A stretch of 32,660 bases of DNA from Bacteroidota bacterium (GCA_019136675.1 JAGVTV010000045.1:1-32660); one strand, 5' to 3'. Shown: positions 1 through 8,562, numbered from the stretch's first letter. Numbers and translations are program-made. The notes: generated by a model not told the origin, from the sequence alone.

Positions 1-1197
1 GGCCAGGATAAAGTGGTCGGGGACACCCCAGGATGATTGCCTTGCTTCAGAGGGAAAATCGGACTCTCCGGTCACACGGGAAAATCCGGCAATTCTCATT
101 ATATTGCCCATGCTGGCAAAATTGAGGTCACCCCCATACACAAATGAGGTAGTCATGCCAAGGTCAGAAGCCAGCCTGGATACCGAGTAAAAAGGATCAT
201 TAAAACCGATTTTCTCTGCCAGGTTAAAGCCACGGACCGACGGTATCCCAAACAAAATGCTCAATACACCCTGGTCGGTACGAAAACCACTGCTGAATGC
301 ATTGGTAAACCTGCAGCTCTCCCTGCTCAGCGAATCAAAAAATGGTGTGATATTTTCCTTACCACCAAGGTAGGAAACCATGTCTGCAGACCATCCTTCT
401 GCTATGATTATGACAATGTTCTTACCTCTCCAGTCAGGTAAATTGATCGCACCTGCAGTGGCGTTTTCCTCCTTGTATTTATTGGCGTAAGCCCCTATTT
501 CCCCGGGCTTGTTGGCTGTTTCTATTCGCCCCTTTTTGGCTACTGAATACAGGAAATACCATACTTTGTTGGTGGCAGCAAAATTTGCTGACATATCTGT
601 GCTGTAAAAAGCATCTGACGGGTGAATGGGTATCTTTTGCCAGCCACCCCTCAGTGCAAGAAATGCCAGCGGACCTAATAGAGCAACATAAAGCCATGAC
701 TGACCTTTATAATCACGAACCGGGGACCATTTAACAAAAAGTCCTGCTAAAACCCTTAAAATAAAAAACAACACAAAAATTGAAGCCAAACTATATCCCA
801 ATGGAATAAACTTGTAGACTGAAGCCCAGGCCTCACCTTGGTAAGACAGATACGAAAAAGCACGGTAATCGGTTGTGGTGCCCCATTCCCGGTACAGCAG
901 GGCTGAGCTGTATTCTATCAGGCAAATAAATATCCAAACGGCTACTGTCAGGAAACGGATGACCGAAATTAAAAACCTTTTACCTGTGGAAAGATATAGA
1001 ATCCAGGGCACATATATCAGCAGAACAGCACCACATACCATCGATAAGTCAAGCCTTAGCCCGTGTGTCCAGGGTTCCATAATCTGATCACCGCCAGTAA
1101 ACCAGATAAACAACATCCTCCACAAAAACAATCCGAAGAGCAGGCTCATTGCCAGTTTCAGCGGGAAGTATAAAGCGGTATATGAATTACCCGTCAT
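1..1197 (-). CDS. Membrane sulfatase of the LTA synthase / phosphoethanolamine transferase type (partial, 3' end outside window)
   Basis: 399 codons are open from the ATG at 1197 to the window edge, so the C-terminus is missing. The N-terminal ~200 residues hold about five hydrophobic segments. A periplasmic alkaline-phosphatase-fold domain follows: NIVIIIAEGWSAD (residues 260-272) carries the first metal ligand Glu267, and the segment around 303-312 (SGFRTDQG) carries the expected nucleophile Thr307. The later GGDLNF and SWGVPDHF motifs are also typical of LTA-synthase-like sulfatases. Known members move phosphoglycerol or phosphoethanolamine onto lipids or glycans at the outer face of the inner membrane. 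In a Gram-negative Bacteroidota the substrate is more likely a membrane lipid, lipid A or a surface glycan than teichoic acid, which is inference. It is divergent to the dihydroorotase gene and has its own candidate promoter. The family is secure; the substrate is unknown. Confidence 0.85.
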   Translation of the reverse strand, partial: MTGNSYTALYFPLKLAMSLLFGLFLWRMLFIWFTGGDQIMEPWTHGLRLDLSMVCGAVLLIYVPWILYLSTGKRFLISVIRFLTVAVWIFICLIEYSSALLYREWGTTTDYRAFSYLSYQGEAWASVYKFIPLGYSLASIFVLFFILRVLAGLFVKWSPVRDYKGQSWLYVALLGPLAFLALRGGWQKIPIHPSDAFYSTDMSANFAATNKVWYFLYSVAKKGRIETANKPGEIGAYANKYKEENATAGAINLPDWRGKNIVIIIAEGWSADMVSYLGGKENITPFFDSLSRESCRFTNAFSSGFRTDQGVLSILFGIPSVRGFNLAEKIGFNDPFYSVSRLASDLGMTTSFVYGGDLNFASMGNIMRIAGFSRVTGESDFPSEARQSSWGVPDHFILA

Positions 1198-1221
1198 GGA
1201 TTTTTAAAATACGTCAGAAGA

Positions 1222-1250
1222 CAAAAGTATGCATTTGGCTCAAGACCAAA
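1222..1250 (-). promoter_or_regulatory. Candidate Bacteroidota promoter for the sulfatase gene
   Basis: Read on the minus strand, TTTG (plus positions 1247-1250) is followed after 17 bases by TACTTTTG (1222-1229). This fits the Bacteroidota sigma-factor pattern TTTG/TAnnTTTG, lacking only the final C. It lies 25 bases before the ATG. Confidence 0.5.
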
Positions 1251-1297
1251 AAATTGCCGTGCAGCAGAAGTGATCTGCTTCACTCAAATACCCTTAT

Positions 1298-1329
1298 TTT
1301 GAAAAAACAATAGTGCAGACTATATTTGC
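1298..1329 (+). promoter_or_regulatory. Bacteroidota promoter for the dihydroorotase gene
   Basis: TTTG at 1298-1301, a 19-base spacer and TATATTTGC at 1321-1329 match the -33/-7 consensus of the Bacteroidota primary sigma factor exactly. The start ATG is only 13 bases after the -7 element, so the mRNA leader must be very short. An upstream in-frame GTG (1313) lies inside this promoter and so is unlikely to be the start. Confidence 0.75.
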
Positions 1330-1342
1330 ACAAAAGTATCTG

Positions 1343-2677
1343 ATGGTCACGCTTATAAAAAACACGAGGATTATCAACCGCGGTAATTCTGTCTACGGCG
1401 ACATCCTGATTAAAGACAATAGGATCGTGAAATGCGGTGGGGTCATTGACGTCCGGGAAAATGCAGAAGAGATTAACGGTGAAGGCCTGTGGTGTATACC
1501 AGGCATCATCGACGATCAGGTGCATTTTCGCGAACCCGGATACACACACAAGGCAGATATAGCCTCAGAATCCAGAGCAGCCATAGCCGGAGGTGTGACA
1601 TCCTTCATGGAAATGCCCAATACCTTTCCTCCGGCAGTCACCACTCAACTTTTGGAAGACAAATACAGAATCGCTGCCCGAAGTGCTTACGCCAACTATT
1701 CGTTTTTTATGGGTGTCAGCAATGACAATTACGATGAGCTTATGAGGGTCGACCCTGCCAGGGTCTGTGGCTATAAGATTTTTATGGGATCCAGTACTGG
1801 AAGCCTCCTGGTTGATGACAGGGCTGTGCTTGAAAAGGTATTTGAAGCAGCCCCCATGCTCATTGCCACCCATTGCGAAGACGAAAATACAGTAAAGAGC
1901 AGGTCAGAACTTTTCAGGCAGCAATATGGCCCGGATGCCCCCGCCAGAATTCATCCTGCCATACGCAATGAAGAAGCCTGCCAGCTGTCATCTTCTTTTG
2001 CCAAAGAGCTGGCTGTCAGATATGGTACGAGGCTGCATATCCTCCATATCACGACCGCCGCAGAAGTAGGACTCTTTACTGATACAGCCCCACTTAGAGA
2101 TAAAAAAATAACCTCGGAGGTGTGTGTGCATCATCTGTATTTTTCAGACGAAGATTATGACAGGCTGGGCAACCGCATCAAGTGTAATCCGGCTATAAAA
2201 ACATCTGCTGACAGGGATGCCCTCTTCAAAGGATTGTTGGATGGCAAACTGGACATCATAGCAACTGACCATGCTCCTCACACAGCTGAAGAAAAGGCAA
2301 AACCCTATTTTGAAGCACCGGCAGGACTGCCGCTCGTACAGCACAGCCTAAACATCATGCTTGACTTCCATCACCGGGGTATGATCAGCATGGAACAGGT
2401 AGTGGAAAAAATGTGCCATGCCCCGGCAGAATGTTTCCGCGTGAAAGAACGTGGTTATCTTGACGAAGGGTATTTTGCTGACGTCGTTCTTATCGACCCT
2501 ACCCACGAATGGACCGTTAGTCCCGAAAATATACTTTACAAATGCGGATGGTCTCCCCTGGAAGGAAAAACATTCAGGGGAAAGGTACACACAGTCCTGC
2601 TCAATGGCTCGCTGGCATTCGCAGATGGGATACCTGTTAAAACAGAAGCCCCCATGCGACTGGAATTTGACAGATAA
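1343..2677 (+). CDS. pyrC: Dihydroorotase
   Basis: 444 residues from the ATG at 1343. The enzyme closes carbamoyl-aspartate to dihydroorotate in pyrimidine synthesis; it is a cytosolic amidohydrolase with a TIM barrel and a metal centre. Visible motifs are DDQVHFREPG (57-66), the probable carboxylated Lys145 in YKIFMGSSTG, His177 in ATHCED, His235 in LHILHIT and Asp309 in IATDHAPH. The usual HxH pair reads QVH here (Gln59, His61), which I recall as common in Bacteroidota members of this group. A GTG at 1313 would add ten residues but overlaps the promoter. DHAPHTAEEK and FREPG favour a true dihydroorotase over the dihydropyrimidinase encoded later in the window. It stands alone with no other pyr genes beside it; the tRNA follows. 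Confidence 0.93.
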   Translation: MVTLIKNTRIINRGNSVYGDILIKDNRIVKCGGVIDVRENAEEINGEGLWCIPGIIDDQVHFREPGYTHKADIASESRAAIAGGVTSFMEMPNTFPPAVTTQLLEDKYRIAARSAYANYSFFMGVSNDNYDELMRVDPARVCGYKIFMGSSTGSLLVDDRAVLEKVFEAAPMLIATHCEDENTVKSRSELFRQQYGPDAPARIHPAIRNEEACQLSSSFAKELAVRYGTRLHILHITTAAEVGLFTDTAPLRDKKITSEVCVHHLYFSDEDYDRLGNRIKCNPAIKTSADRDALFKGLLDGKLDIIATDHAPHTAEEKAKPYFEAPAGLPLVQHSLNIMLDFHHRGMISMEQVVEKMCHAPAECFRVKERGYLDEGYFADVVLIDPTHEWTVSPENILYKCGWSPLEGKTFRGKVHTVLLNGSLAFADGIPVKTEAPMRLEFDR

Positions 2678-2714
2678 ATTCCCTCAAAGATTTTCATTTT
2701 TACAATAAAAGCAG

Positions 2715-2723
2715 TAAATTTGC
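2715..2723 (+). promoter_or_regulatory. -7 promoter element for tRNA-Arg
   Basis: TAAATTTGC matches TAnnTTTGC exactly and sits 27 bases before the tRNA. A clear TTTG at -33 is not seen; only T-rich sequence is present there. Confidence 0.5.
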
Positions 2724-2750
2724 ACCCGATTTTATAGAATCGTATATAAC

Positions 2751-2824
2751 GGTTCCGTAGCTCAGCTGGATAGAGCAACAGATTTCTAATCTGTGGGTCA
2801 CAGGTTCGAATCCTGTCGGGATCA
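2751..2824 (+). tRNA. tRNA-Arg (anticodon UCU)
   Basis: All arms can be folded by eye. The acceptor is GGTTCCG with CGGGATC (two G-U pairs), the D arm GCTC/GAGC, the anticodon stem ACAGA/TCTGT with loop TTTCTAA giving anticodon TCT, and the T arm ACAGG-TTCGAAT-CCTGT. A discriminator A is at 2824 and CCA is not encoded. It reads AGA/AGG codons. Confidence 0.96.
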
Positions 2825-2832
2825 CACTACAT

Positions 2833-2873
2833 AACGCCAAACAGATGTAAAAATCAGTTTGGCGTTTGTTTTT
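2833..2873 (+). terminator. Intrinsic terminator after tRNA-Arg
   Basis: AACGCCAAAC (2833-2842) and GTTTGGCGTT (2857-2866) form a perfect 10-bp stem with a 14-base loop, followed by a T-rich tail (TTGTTTTT). It is placed right behind the tRNA. Confidence 0.8.
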
Positions 2874-2997
2874 CAAGGAGTTATGAAAAACAAACTGGTA
2901 AAAAGACCTGAAGAGGCACAGATAAAATGCAGCCATATTGCAGCCAGGAATAAACCGAATACCTACAAAATAATAAAAAAAATACAGGCAATATATT

Positions 2998-3006
2998 TAA
3001 ATTTGC
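2998..3006 (+). promoter_or_regulatory. -7 promoter element for the gene at 3028
   Basis: TAAATTTGC, an exact TAnnTTTGC match, lies 21 bases before the ATG. No convincing TTTG is seen at -33. Confidence 0.45.
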
Positions 3007-3027
3007 AATCACCAAATTACCCCCGCG

Positions 3028-3582
3028 ATGTTGACAAGATTCAATCTTTTACTAATGATTGGCCTGATATGGAATGCACCAATCAGTATTAATGGCCAGG
3101 AAAAGTTACCGTTGCGGGTCGGAATCGAACTGGATATATTACCATATGCCACCGGAGGATATTTCGCAGCCATTTGTGCCGGAAAAAAACATTGGAGGAT
3201 CAGGGCACTGACTGCTGAAGTGCATAAGCCTGACTGGAGCACAAAAAAAGGATTTAACAACCATGAAATAACTGCTTACGCAATGGTTTTCGACTATTTT
3301 CCGGCATCAGAATGGCGTAGGTGGTGGATAGGTGCCGGACCTGTGCTCTGGAAGAGCAGGATACGTGCTGATGGATTCGATCAGTCAACCCCTTTTACCA
3401 ATATTCTACTCAACGGCAGTCTGGGTTATAACATCGGAATAGGAAAGTACATCTACCTGTCTCCCTGGATGGGCATGAGTCTCAAGATAGCCGGCGATAA
3501 AAATATTATAATTCAGAACAGAATATACAATCTCCCCCTGCTCAACCCTGAGGTATCGCTCAAACTGGGAGCACATTTTTAA
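3028..3582 (+). CDS. Exported protein, probable small outer-membrane beta-barrel
   Basis: 184 residues. Residues 1-23 are a signal peptide (Leu/Ile-rich core, then SINGQ), with cleavage expected near Gly23-Gln24. The mature part alternates polar and aromatic/hydrophobic residues in strand-sized runs rich in Trp, Tyr and Gly (for example YAMVFDYFPASEWRRWWIGAGP and KYIYLSPWMGMSLKIAG). It ends in a terminal Phe (LKLGAHF), the usual last residue of outer-membrane barrels. I recognise no named family. It has its own -7 element and ends 11 bases before the convergent PKD gene, so it is probably transcribed alone. Barrel topology is inference from the residue pattern. Confidence 0.7.
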   Translation: MLTRFNLLLMIGLIWNAPISINGQEKLPLRVGIELDILPYATGGYFAAICAGKKHWRIRALTAEVHKPDWSTKKGFNNHEITAYAMVFDYFPASEWRRWWIGAGPVLWKSRIRADGFDQSTPFTNILLNGSLGYNIGIGKYIYLSPWMGMSLKIAGDKNIIIQNRIYNLPLLNPEVSLKLGAHF

Positions 3583-3593
3583 GTACCCGGATT

Positions 3594-6260
3594 TTACATG
3601 ACACTGAAACTATAGCGAAACACAAAACCATTTTGCCCGCTGAATATCAGCATGTACTGTCCTGCATTAAGTGATCCTGTATTAAACGAAAAACGACTTT
3701 TTCCGGCATTAAGCGGACCACTGTAAAGATTGGCATGCAGCCGGCCTGATAGATCATACAGTTTAATAAACATGGTCATTCTGTATGGAGTGTTGATGTC
3801 GGCATACATATTGCCGTCGGTGACAGGGTTTGGAAAGCAGCTAATTACTGTGCCTTCGTGGTCGGGATTTGTGACGGCACTCGACCCTACCGAGATAAAA
3901 TCTTCCAAATCCAGCGTGTCTGTCCCTGCCTCATTGGTAGCTACAAGACTTACAGAGTATTTGCCGGGTGTATGATAACTTATCACCGGAATCGGCAGAT
4001 TACTTTCAGTCGGAGTGCCTCCCTCAAAATACCACTTGAATTCCGTAGGTCCGCCCTGACACTGCTGGAAAAACCGCACCGAATCTCCGGTCATAAGCTG
4101 TGTTTTATCAGCTGTAAACAAGGCCACGGGCTTTGTTCTGGGTAAAACGGTTACTGCCTTCTGTTTTATCTTAGTGCTGGTCCCGGCGATATTTGCTGCC
4201 GTAAGCGACACCAGAAAAGAACCCACCTTGGTGTACCTGACCACAGGATCGGGGTCTGTACTGGAGGCAGGTGTACCCTGCTGAAAGGTCCATTTGTATG
4301 TAACGGTATTATCCGAACACTGCTGCGAAAATCGCACGGTATCTCCTGTATATATGGTATCCCTGTCATAGATAAAATCTGCCACTGGCTTGACTACAGG
4401 ATCCTGTATGTGTATGTAGTCTTTTTTTACAATGGTATCAGTGCCCCATTCATTGGTCACAACGAGGGTAACATCCCATGCCCCGTTCTGAGACCAGGTC
4501 ACATCAGGATTAGGAACAGTAGAGACCAACGGGTTTCCCCCTTCAAATGTCCACAGGTAGCTATTACCTGCCACAGGTGTGATATCACTGAACTTAACTG
4601 TGGAATCCCTGCCTGTTGTGGTCCTGTCGGCAACAAATTCTGAAAAGATGACATTGGCCGAATCACGGCCATTTAACAGCTGTCCTATCCAGGTACCATA
4701 GCTCCGCCCCTCTCCAAAACATCCTGTCACCCAGGATTCGACCCTGCCATTAAAAAATCTGCGGCACGACGTAGTGTAATCGCCCCACCTCTCCTCAGTG
4801 CCCTGAAGAAAATCCACATAACTGTTGCCTGGCTGCAGCAAAAAAGGTTCTGACCATTGGTACACACCGTTAAATTCGTGGCATATCCTTTGCTCCTGAC
4901 CGGGAAACTGATCAGGGCCGGAAATGAGATAATTGACCAGGACATTGTTACCGTCCTTGTTTTCATCAAATGGAGTAAAACTCGGATAAGCCAGGTCTTT
5001 TCCCGGCAGGGTCAGTACATCTGCCGTGATAGCCAGGTTGTCCGTCCTCATCTTGCAGTAAAAAAGTCCGACATCACCGGAAGGGGTATTTACATGACTG
5101 CCCATGTGCACCACACCATCCAGGTACATGGCTGACCAGATGCGGCTATCAAAGGTGTTCAGGGAGTTGGTAGACCCCATCTGCCTGCCGTGGGGCGCCA
5201 GGGTTGTCGCCGGACCTGAGGTCTGCATTGACACGATGGAAGGATTACTGTCAAGTGATCCGGTGGCGTAGTAAAGATTGTATTTATTGCCCCCCAGGGC
5301 TTCATTGCTCACGAAATACATTCCCGGCGTGATGAGTTGGTCCCATCCGGCAGGTGTTGGCACCAGATTGAAGGCAGGCTGTCCGTCGGCATTGCGGAGC
5401 TCATTGTAATATTTCCACCTTAGGGGCTCGCCCTGGTAACCTTCATTTTTAGCTATCTGGTACACCACCGAATACTGCCAGATGCCGTCAGTGTTTCTCA
5501 TCAGTCCGGCTATGTACAGGTCATACCCTGAAACGGCAATATTAGGATAATCAAACCAGTTGTTGTCACCGGTGGGATTGCCGTCTATCTTGTAATATGT
5601 CCATTCTCCGTTGGGGTCTTCGGTTTTTGAAAAGGCAATACATAGTTGTGTGGTGGCGGGGTCAGACCCATGAAGACACATAAAAATAAACCTCCTTGCT
5701 TCCGGATCATAGATCACCCTCGGGTCATACATGCGTGTACCCAGCCCCAGAAGTGAAAAGAAATCCTGTAACCCACTGGTATATGTCACGGTGCCGTCAG
5801 GTTGTGCAAATATGACATTGGTGTTAATTCCGGACACGATAAAGCCGTTTTCGGATATTGCCAGTGTATTGTCCAGTGGCACACTGTTGTTTCGCAGATT
5901 ACCCCGGAAATTGCGCCCCACCACAGGAGGATCCATCAGAGAGCGACTGCCTTGCACCATATTTGCCTCCCCTCTGCCAGGCTCTGATCTCCTGGCTGCG
6001 GCAACCTCTTTCAGCCTACGAAACTCAACCTCCGATACGACGGTGGCATGTTTAACTGCTCCCAGATACGTCATTTTGGCATCCAGATTTTTATTAAAAA
6101 GGGCAGGGTTGGCTACAACTGCCGGTGGAGTGCGTAAAATTTCCGAGCCTGAATTGTTAACTGTTTTATGGCCCCTGACATCAGGAAATACCATTCTTTC
6201 CTGACCCGCAATCCTCAGGACTGCAAAAAACACAAAAAGGGCTACTGAGAATCTTTTCAT
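3594..6260 (-). CDS. T9SS-secreted surface protein with beta-propeller-like N-terminus and three PKD domains
   Basis: 888 residues. The signal peptide is 1-19 (core ALFVFFAVLRIAG). Residues ~110-530 look like a propeller-type repeat domain (DPRVIYDPEARRFIF, WSEPFLLQPG, YPSFTPFDENKDG). Three PKD domains follow at about 532-619, 620-708 and 709-795, each with the W/Y-x-F-x-GG-x-P core and the V-x-LVxTNxxGTDT-like strand. Residues ~804-888 are a type A T9SS sorting domain (CFPNPV, IKLYDLSGRLH, LNAGQYMLIF). The protein should cross the outer membrane by T9SS and be anchored at the surface or released. No catalytic motif was found; adhesion or glycan binding is possible. The VWA gene lies 61 bases upstream on the same strand. 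Confidence 0.85.
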   Translation of the reverse strand: MKRFSVALFVFFAVLRIAGQERMVFPDVRGHKTVNNSGSEILRTPPAVVANPALFNKNLDAKMTYLGAVKHATVVSEVEFRRLKEVAAARRSEPGRGEANMVQGSRSLMDPPVVGRNFRGNLRNNSVPLDNTLAISENGFIVSGINTNVIFAQPDGTVTYTSGLQDFFSLLGLGTRMYDPRVIYDPEARRFIFMCLHGSDPATTQLCIAFSKTEDPNGEWTYYKIDGNPTGDNNWFDYPNIAVSGYDLYIAGLMRNTDGIWQYSVVYQIAKNEGYQGEPLRWKYYNELRNADGQPAFNLVPTPAGWDQLITPGMYFVSNEALGGNKYNLYYATGSLDSNPSIVSMQTSGPATTLAPHGRQMGSTNSLNTFDSRIWSAMYLDGVVHMGSHVNTPSGDVGLFYCKMRTDNLAITADVLTLPGKDLAYPSFTPFDENKDGNNVLVNYLISGPDQFPGQEQRICHEFNGVYQWSEPFLLQPGNSYVDFLQGTEERWGDYTTSCRRFFNGRVESWVTGCFGEGRSYGTWIGQLLNGRDSANVIFSEFVADRTTTGRDSTVKFSDITPVAGNSYLWTFEGGNPLVSTVPNPDVTWSQNGAWDVTLVVTNEWGTDTIVKKDYIHIQDPVVKPVADFIYDRDTIYTGDTVRFSQQCSDNTVTYKWTFQQGTPASSTDPDPVVRYTKVGSFLVSLTAANIAGTSTKIKQKAVTVLPRTKPVALFTADKTQLMTGDSVRFFQQCQGGPTEFKWYFEGGTPTESNLPIPVISYHTPGKYSVSLVATNEAGTDTLDLEDFISVGSSAVTNPDHEGTVISCFPNPVTDGNMYADINTPYRMTMFIKLYDLSGRLHANLYSGPLNAGKSRFSFNTGSLNAGQYMLIFSGQNGFVFRYSFSVM

Positions 6261-6279
6261 TTTGTAAGGTATTGTCCGT

Positions 6280-6288
6280 ACAAATATA
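6280..6288 (-). promoter_or_regulatory. Candidate -7 element for the PKD protein gene
   Basis: On the minus strand TATATTTGT matches TAnnTTTG, with T for the final C, 19 bases before the ATG. It is the second of two TATTTGTAC copies set 11 bases apart. No TTTG is found at the proper -33 distance, so co-transcription with the upstream gene is also possible. Confidence 0.4.
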
Positions 6289-6321
6289 GTACAAATACCT
6301 TTACCCAGCGGTCCGATGTAA

Positions 6322-8424
6322 TCAATAACTCCCGAAATACCTCCTGAGAAACCACTCCAGACTGAGTAGGCCGAGAATCAGGAAAAACAGCCATTTCATA
6401 TAAATGATAGGACGGGTACTCCTGCTCTGATACATGACAGGTTTGATTTTATCGCTGGTAAGAAGTGAATCTGCGAGTGATGTAATGCCTTCAGGATAAA
6501 CCATGGTACCGTTGTATTTTTCACTAAGGCTTTTGAGCAATCCGTGCCTTGCCGTGAGATCAAACTGTTCCAGCTGCACGGACTCGACATTAAATCTGCC
6601 TGCAGAGGTGAGGGCTTTGCCGCTGTAATTGACCGATGCGGTATAGCTGTATGATCCCTGAGGAAACAACCCGGCATTGAGCGTATAATAATTGGATGTC
6701 TTGCTGAAAGTGTATAGAAATTCCTTGCCGCTTTCGTCCTTTACAGAGAGTTTTACATCCGGCTCATTGACCATCTCGTAATTATCATTAAATAGCTGGG
6801 CGTCAAAGAGCACCTGGTCGTTATCCCTGTACAGGCTCTTCGAACTCGAAGCCCTGAACTTTCTTTTGTCAGACTTAACCGTCGTCAGGAGCACCATCTT
6901 GTTGACAAGCTCATTTACAAGATCATAGTTCTTGTTTTGCAAATGATTAAAGAGCCTCCATTTCCAGATGCCCTCCCCGCAAAATACGGCAGTCTTTGTA
7001 TTGTTTGATTCGTTAAAAGCGACCAATGGGTAGTTAGTCTTTATCTTTTTTATCTGCTGATAAAGGTAGGTGGAAGTTGTTCCCTGGGCCTTGTATTCAC
7101 CGAAAGGTGCCAGCAAAGGAGGGAAAATTTTAATTCCGTTCCTGAGGCTTTCAGAAGTCGTGAAGAGTGTAAAGCCATTATTAAATTCTGCCTGAATCTC
7201 CTCGTTGTTACGGCTGTTGCCGGCTATGCTTATTACATTTTGGGCTACGCCAAATTTTGCCAGATTGGTTTGCATGCCCACAAAAAACATTCTTGATACA
7301 TTTTTTTGGTCCAATTGGCTGATAAGGCTGCGAATGTCAGTCTTATCCGAAGGAAGATTATGGAAAATTACCAGGCTATACGATGAGACATTACCTTTCA
7401 GCTCTTCCGGATACGTTATGTCTACTTCGTAGTTTTTATTGGTGGTAATTATACTCTTAATTGCGGCAAGGTCGGGATGAGGAGCATTGGCAAGTATTAG
7501 TATCTTCTGCCGTGCATCCAGTACTTCAACAAAAAACTCCCTGACATTATTGGCAGTAATATATTCGCCGGTGATTGGCGACAGTCGGAGACGGTATCTG
7601 ATTATGCCCGGTGCCGCTGCATCTGTTACAAGGGTTTTTGTGGTAAAAAAGTTGCCTGAATTAATATTTATGGTCTCTTCGGATACTTTTTTTACCTGTC
7701 CGCCTGAGACTGTTTCCAGAGTCAGCCGGGTGGTACCACCTGCACAATTGAATGCAGAGATATCCACCTGCACAGGAAATTTATCACCCAGATATGCCAG
7801 CTTGTTATACAGCACATTCTGGAAGTAAAGGTCCTTCTTACGGGTGGTGTCACCGAGGGCCACAGTGTACACCGGAGCAGTAAATCCTCCATCCTGATAC
7901 AGCGGATTACTGCCTTCATTGTATATACCATCAGTACTCAGAATGACAGCACCCAGATTCTGATCAGCGTAATTGTCACTGATATATCTGAACAACTTGC
8001 TGATATCCGTGCTTTTGTCCTTGATTGAGTCTGATGATTCTGAATATACCCGGGACCCGAATGACACTTGCCTTACGTCATATTTTTCAGTCAGCTTCCG
8101 GCCAAGGTCATTTAAACCCGTAACGACTTGCTGCTGCTTATCGGTGGATACGTGATCCTTAATGGATTCGGAGACGTCATTGGCAATTACAATGAGTGGC
8201 TTTTTGATCTCTTCCCGCAGGGTACGTACAAAGGGTGACAGCAGCAGCAGGGTGATAAACGTGACAGCCAGTGAGCGGACCAATGCCAGGATTCTCCGGA
8301 GCCACGGGCCATGATCAGTAAACTTCCTTTCCCTGTAATACATGACCAGGGCGTAAACCACCCCTGCCAGGATACAAAAGCTGAGGTACCACCAGGGATA
8401 AGAAAAACTTATTTTGCTGATCAT
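6322..8424 (-). CDS. Membrane protein with VWA domain and amidotransferase-like middle region
   Basis: 700 residues. Two N-terminal membrane segments (about 12-29 and 46-66) precede a von Willebrand A domain whose metal site DxSxS is intact (D83-V-S85-E-S87) with the later Thr164-Asp165 (STDG). Residues ~305-430 (KILILANAPHPDLAAIKSI, SLVIFHNLPSD) look like a class I glutamine-amidotransferase fold, without a visible Cys-His-Glu triad. Residues ~530-640 look like beta-sandwich. One membrane segment at ~672-690 ends the chain. This resembles the large predicted VWA membrane proteins of Bacteroidota related to BatA/BatB, though no AAA+ MoxR or other Bat gene lies nearby. The main part should be periplasmic. 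The function is unknown. It precedes the T9SS cargo gene in the same orientation. Confidence 0.75.
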   Translation of the reverse strand: MISKISFSYPWWYLSFCILAGVVYALVMYYRERKFTDHGPWLRRILALVRSLAVTFITLLLLSPFVRTLREEIKKPLIVIANDVSESIKDHVSTDKQQQVVTGLNDLGRKLTEKYDVRQVSFGSRVYSESSDSIKDKSTDISKLFRYISDNYADQNLGAVILSTDGIYNEGSNPLYQDGGFTAPVYTVALGDTTRKKDLYFQNVLYNKLAYLGDKFPVQVDISAFNCAGGTTRLTLETVSGGQVKKVSEETININSGNFFTTKTLVTDAAAPGIIRYRLRLSPITGEYITANNVREFFVEVLDARQKILILANAPHPDLAAIKSIITTNKNYEVDITYPEELKGNVSSYSLVIFHNLPSDKTDIRSLISQLDQKNVSRMFFVGMQTNLAKFGVAQNVISIAGNSRNNEEIQAEFNNGFTLFTTSESLRNGIKIFPPLLAPFGEYKAQGTTSTYLYQQIKKIKTNYPLVAFNESNNTKTAVFCGEGIWKWRLFNHLQNKNYDLVNELVNKMVLLTTVKSDKRKFRASSSKSLYRDNDQVLFDAQLFNDNYEMVNEPDVKLSVKDESGKEFLYTFSKTSNYYTLNAGLFPQGSYSYTASVNYSGKALTSAGRFNVESVQLEQFDLTARHGLLKSLSEKYNGTMVYPEGITSLADSLLTSDKIKPVMYQSRSTRPIIYMKWLFFLILGLLSLEWFLRRYFGSY

Positions 8425-8503
8425 ACGTTATTAGGATTGATTTGCAAAGATTAAAAAAAAGGCCATAATCTGTAAATATGGAACTGAGATTATGATTTTT
8501 TTA

Positions 8504-8512
8504 AATATTTGC
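8504..8512 (+). promoter_or_regulatory. Weak -7 element for the gene at 8563
   Basis: AATATTTGC differs from TAnnTTTGC by one base. It lies in the 138-base AT-rich region between two divergent genes. No -33 element is seen. Confidence 0.3.
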
Positions 8513-8562
8513 AATTGCCATAGAATATTTTACGTTTTACGATAACATATAAAAGCAACCGG

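Noticed and set aside
2859..3092. Small open frame between the tRNA and the exported protein gene
   Set aside because: It starts inside the tRNA terminator stem, overlaps the next gene's start and has no recognisable domain.
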